Origin: CAYLOC01 sp964385195
Lineage (GTDB): Bacteria; Actinomycetota; Actinomycetes; Propionibacteriales; Nocardioidaceae
DNA length: 8,464 bases
Reading direction: 5' to 3'
Assembly: GCA_964385195.1 (NCBI GenBank)
Contig: CAYLOC010000148.1
Span: 1 to 8,464 of the forward strand
This document shows positions 6,442 to 8,464 of the stretch, one piece after another. The position numbers and the translations under genes were made by a program. The notes under the pieces were generated by a model. It searched no databases. It was not told where the DNA came from and was given only the letters and a program-made list of their open reading frames with translations. How positions within the stretch are numbered: position 1 is the first letter of the stretch; each line of letters starts with the position of its first letter.

Positions 6442-7971
6442 TCATCCCGCCATCGCGGCGACCTGCGGCTCCTCCGCACCCGGGCCCTCCTGACGCTTGC
6501 GCGGGAGGAAGAAGGCCGGAATCAGGGTGGCCGCGATGACAACGAACGCCACCGTGAAGGTCAGCCCGAATCCCGAGGCCGCCTGGTTGAACCCCTGCTG
6601 CAAGGCGCCGGGTGGCAGCTTCGCAGCGATCTCGGGGTTGCTCTGCGAGGCGATGGCGGCCCCGGCGAGCTTGGAACCGGTCAGCTGGTTCGTCAGCACC
6701 ACCGACATCACCGCGGTACCGACCGATGCTGCGACCTGCTGCACGATGTTCATCAGCGTGGAGCCGCGGGCGATGGTGTGATCGACCAGCGTCTGCAGGG
6801 CGGCGGTCATGGTCGGCATCATGGTCGCGCCCATGCCGAGGCCCATCACGAACAGGCCGCCGATCAGGACGTAGTACGACGTGTCCGCACCGACCTGGGT
6901 CAGCACGCTCATCCCGATGAGGATCACCACGATCCCGGACAGGACGATCTTTCCGGGCCCGATCTTGTCGACGAGCTTGCCGGCGATCGGCATGGTCAGC
7001 ATGGCGCCGATCCCCTGTGGGGCCATCAGCAGACCCGCCTGCAGCGTGCTCTCACCGCGGACCTGGAGGAAGTACGTCGGGATCAAGATCATCGCTCCGA
7101 AGAACCCGACCGCGAACAAGAACATCGTGATCACAGCGAAGGTGAGCTTCATGTTCTTGAACAGCCGAAGGTCGATCAACGGGTGCTCAGGACGGAACGC
7201 GTGCCGGACGAACAACCCGATCAAGATGACACCGATCAGCGCGGGAAGCCAGACCCGCAGCGACGCGACCGTGCCCTCCTCCGGGATCGAGGAGACACCG
7301 AACAGCAGAGCGGCCAGCCCTGGCGAGAGCAGCAGCATGCCCAGGAAGTCGAACGACTCGGACTTGTGCTCGGTGTCCTTGGGCAGAACGAGCCAAGCCA
7401 CGATCATCGCGGCGATCCCGATGGGCAGGTTGATCAGGAAGATCCAGTGCCAGCTGTAGCTCTCGATCAGCCAGCCACCGAGGATGGGGCCGCCGATCGG
7501 GCCGAGCAGCATCGGGACGCCGAGCACAGCCATCACCCGCCCCACGCGATGGGGGCCGGCGGCACGGGTCATGATCGTCATCCCCAGCGGCATCAGCATG
7601 CCGCCGCCGAGGCCCTGCAGGACCCGGAACACGATGAGCATCCCGATTCCGTTCGCGGTAGCGCACAGCACCGATCCCGCGACGAACAGGACCAATGCCA
7701 GCAGGTACAGGCGTTTGGTACCGAACCGGTCGGCGGCCCATCCGGTGACCGGGATGACCGTCGCCAAGGCAAGCGTGTAGCCGGTCATCGTCCATGCGGC
7801 GTAGGCGTAGCTGGTGTCGAAGACCCGCTGGAATGTCGGGAGGCCGACACTGACAACGGTCATGTCCAGGATCGCCATGATGGCGCCGAGCACAACGACG
7901 CCGGAGACTTTCAAGACGGCAGCATCAAGTTTGTCATCAGCTGGCGGCGACGCGGGTTGTGTCGCGGTCAT
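6442..7971 (-). CDS. MFS multidrug efflux transporter, DHA2 (EmrB/QacA) family
   Basis: This 509-residue membrane protein is the length expected for 14-helix DHA2 drug:proton antiporters. Visible signatures are LDMTVVSVGLP in helix 1 (35-45, with D36), motif A GWAADRFGTKR (77-87), and motif C GPIGGPILGG (157-166), the antiporter signature. Hydrophobic segments recur along the whole chain, and a charged cytoplasmic tail follows residue 490. It probably expels hydrophobic or cationic drugs; the actual substrates are unknown. The ATG at 7971 follows a strong ribosome site, AAGGGGGAG, 6 bases upstream. It lies 15 bases downstream of the marR gene on the same strand, so the two form an operon and the pump is probably under MarR control. 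The end is convergent with the Nudix gene. Confidence 0.93.
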   Translation of the reverse strand: MTATQPASPPADDKLDAAVLKVSGVVVLGAIMAILDMTVVSVGLPTFQRVFDTSYAYAAWTMTGYTLALATVIPVTGWAADRFGTKRLYLLALVLFVAGSVLCATANGIGMLIVFRVLQGLGGGMLMPLGMTIMTRAAGPHRVGRVMAVLGVPMLLGPIGGPILGGWLIESYSWHWIFLINLPIGIAAMIVAWLVLPKDTEHKSESFDFLGMLLLSPGLAALLFGVSSIPEEGTVASLRVWLPALIGVILIGLFVRHAFRPEHPLIDLRLFKNMKLTFAVITMFLFAVGFFGAMILIPTYFLQVRGESTLQAGLLMAPQGIGAMLTMPIAGKLVDKIGPGKIVLSGIVVILIGMSVLTQVGADTSYYVLIGGLFVMGLGMGATMMPTMTAALQTLVDHTIARGSTLMNIVQQVAASVGTAVMSVVLTNQLTGSKLAGAAIASQSNPEIAAKLPPGALQQGFNQAASGFGLTFTVAFVVIAATLIPAFFLPRKRQEGPGAEEPQVAAMAG

Positions 7972-7977
7972 GAACGG

Positions 7978-7986
7978 CTCCCCCTT
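7978..7986 (-). promoter_or_regulatory. Shine-Dalgarno of the MFS gene
   Basis: AAGGGGGAG on the minus strand, 6 bases before the ATG at 7971, fills most of the 15-base gap after the marR stop. It fixes the MFS start and leaves no room for a separate promoter in the gap. Confidence 0.7.
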
Positions 7987-8445
7987 CTATACGTAGCTCG
8001 ATGGGCGCAGGGCATCGCCTGCGAGAATGGAGGTCAGGCATTCGGAGAGCCGACGCCGGTCGGTCTCCGGAAGACGTGCGGTAAATCCTTTCAGAGCATC
8101 CCGCTTGGCGTCCATGTGTTTTCCGACAATGGACCAGCCGGTATCGGACAGCGCCACCAACCGGACCCGGCGGTCCTGGTCGTCCTCCCGGCGTACCGCG
8201 AGGCCCTGCCCCACCAACTGGTCCACGTTGCGGCCGGTAGCCGCCACCGACAGGTTGAGCTGGCCAGCGAGCGTCTTGATGGGAATCGGGTCCCCGCACA
8301 TCGCCAGGGAACACAGCATCCGGATCTGGGAAAACGGCAGATCCTCGTCGATGAACGCGTCGATTGCTTCGGTCTCGCTCACCGTGAGCAGGCGGACGAG
8401 GAACTCCTCCAACTGCTCGTACAGTTGCTCGGGCGAATCAGTCAC
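7987..8445 (-). CDS. MarR-family transcriptional regulator
   Basis: This 152-residue protein is a typical MarR winged-helix dimer repressor. The DNA-binding part runs from about residue 53 to 100: IKTLAGQLNLS, then the recognition helix around VAATGRNVDQLVGQG (67-81), then the wing with the family motif DRRVR (91-95). The N- and C-terminal helices form the dimer interface. C45 and C50 sit close together in the helix before the DNA-binding domain, and whether they sense redox or ligands is unknown. It is the first gene of an operon with the MFS pump, an arrangement like emrR-emrAB, so it probably represses both until a drug binds. The GTG at 8445 has a TACTGT hexamer 7 bases upstream and no clear ribosome site. 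The upstream operator would extend beyond the window. Confidence 0.92.
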   Translation of the reverse strand: MTDSPEQLYEQLEEFLVRLLTVSETEAIDAFIDEDLPFSQIRMLCSLAMCGDPIPIKTLAGQLNLSVAATGRNVDQLVGQGLAVRREDDQDRRVRLVALSDTGWSIVGKHMDAKRDALKGFTARLPETDRRRLSECLTSILAGDALRPSSYV

Positions 8446-8452
8446 GCGCCAA

Positions 8453-8458
8453 ACAGTA
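8453..8458 (-). promoter_or_regulatory. Putative -10 box of the marR-MFS operon (leaderless)
   Basis: TACTGT on the minus strand lies 7 bases before the GTG at 8445. The window ends 6 bases further upstream, so neither a -35 nor a MarR operator can be examined. Confidence 0.4.
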
Positions 8459-8464
8459 TCGCGG

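Noticed and set aside
1..8464. Mobile elements, phage genes, CRISPR arrays, tRNA genes, toxin-antitoxin or defence genes
   Set aside because: No transposase or integrase motif, no spaced repeats, no tRNA-like cloverleaf and no defence-type domain were seen. The RecB-like nuclease resembles Cas4 only in fold, with no cas genes beside it.

Overview
The window is GC-rich, densely coding bacterial DNA, best explained as chromosome of an actinomycete (Actinomycetota). The evidence is the strong G/C preference at third codon positions, the frequent GTG starts, and the order DUF3107 - ferritin-like protein - RhlE-type helicase. That order matches the Mycobacterium tuberculosis Rv3208A-Rv3211 block as I remember it. 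A Micrococcales-type host is possible, but I cannot place the genus from the sequence alone. I see no mobile element, CRISPR array, tRNA or rRNA. No stretch above about 110 bases lacks a gene.

Layout, left to right. (1) 5-2539 is the conserved actinobacterial block: a small DUF3107 protein (+), a MiaE-like ferritin-fold protein (-), and divergent from it a DEAD-box RNA helicase (+) with a long basic Arg/Gly/Ser tail. (2) 2569-4209 holds an envelope L,D-transpeptidase (-) and a divergent short-chain dehydrogenase (+). (3) 4230-6419 holds a two-gene minus-strand operon, a PHP-domain phosphoesterase followed by a stand-alone RecB-type Fe-S nuclease. They are coupled by an ATGA overlap. A Nudix hydrolase is transcribed divergently from a very compact shared promoter region. 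(4) 6442-8445 is a minus-strand marR - MFS efflux operon, a typical self-contained drug-resistance module with the repressor gene first.

The signals are consistent across the window. Five genes that head a transcription unit (ferritin-like, L,D-transpeptidase, PHP, Nudix, MarR) each carry a TAnnnT -10 hexamer exactly 6 or 7 bases before the start codon and no well-placed Shine-Dalgarno. This is the arrangement of leaderless transcripts. The two genes inside operons (nuclease, MFS pump) instead have strong Shine-Dalgarno sequences. Convergent ends at 4218-4245 and 6405-6434 carry inverted repeats that could act as bidirectional terminators.

I found no clearly new multi-gene system. The observations most worth a second look are the leaderless pattern, the interlocked PHP/Nudix promoters, and the coupled PHP phosphoesterase - RecB-like nuclease pair.
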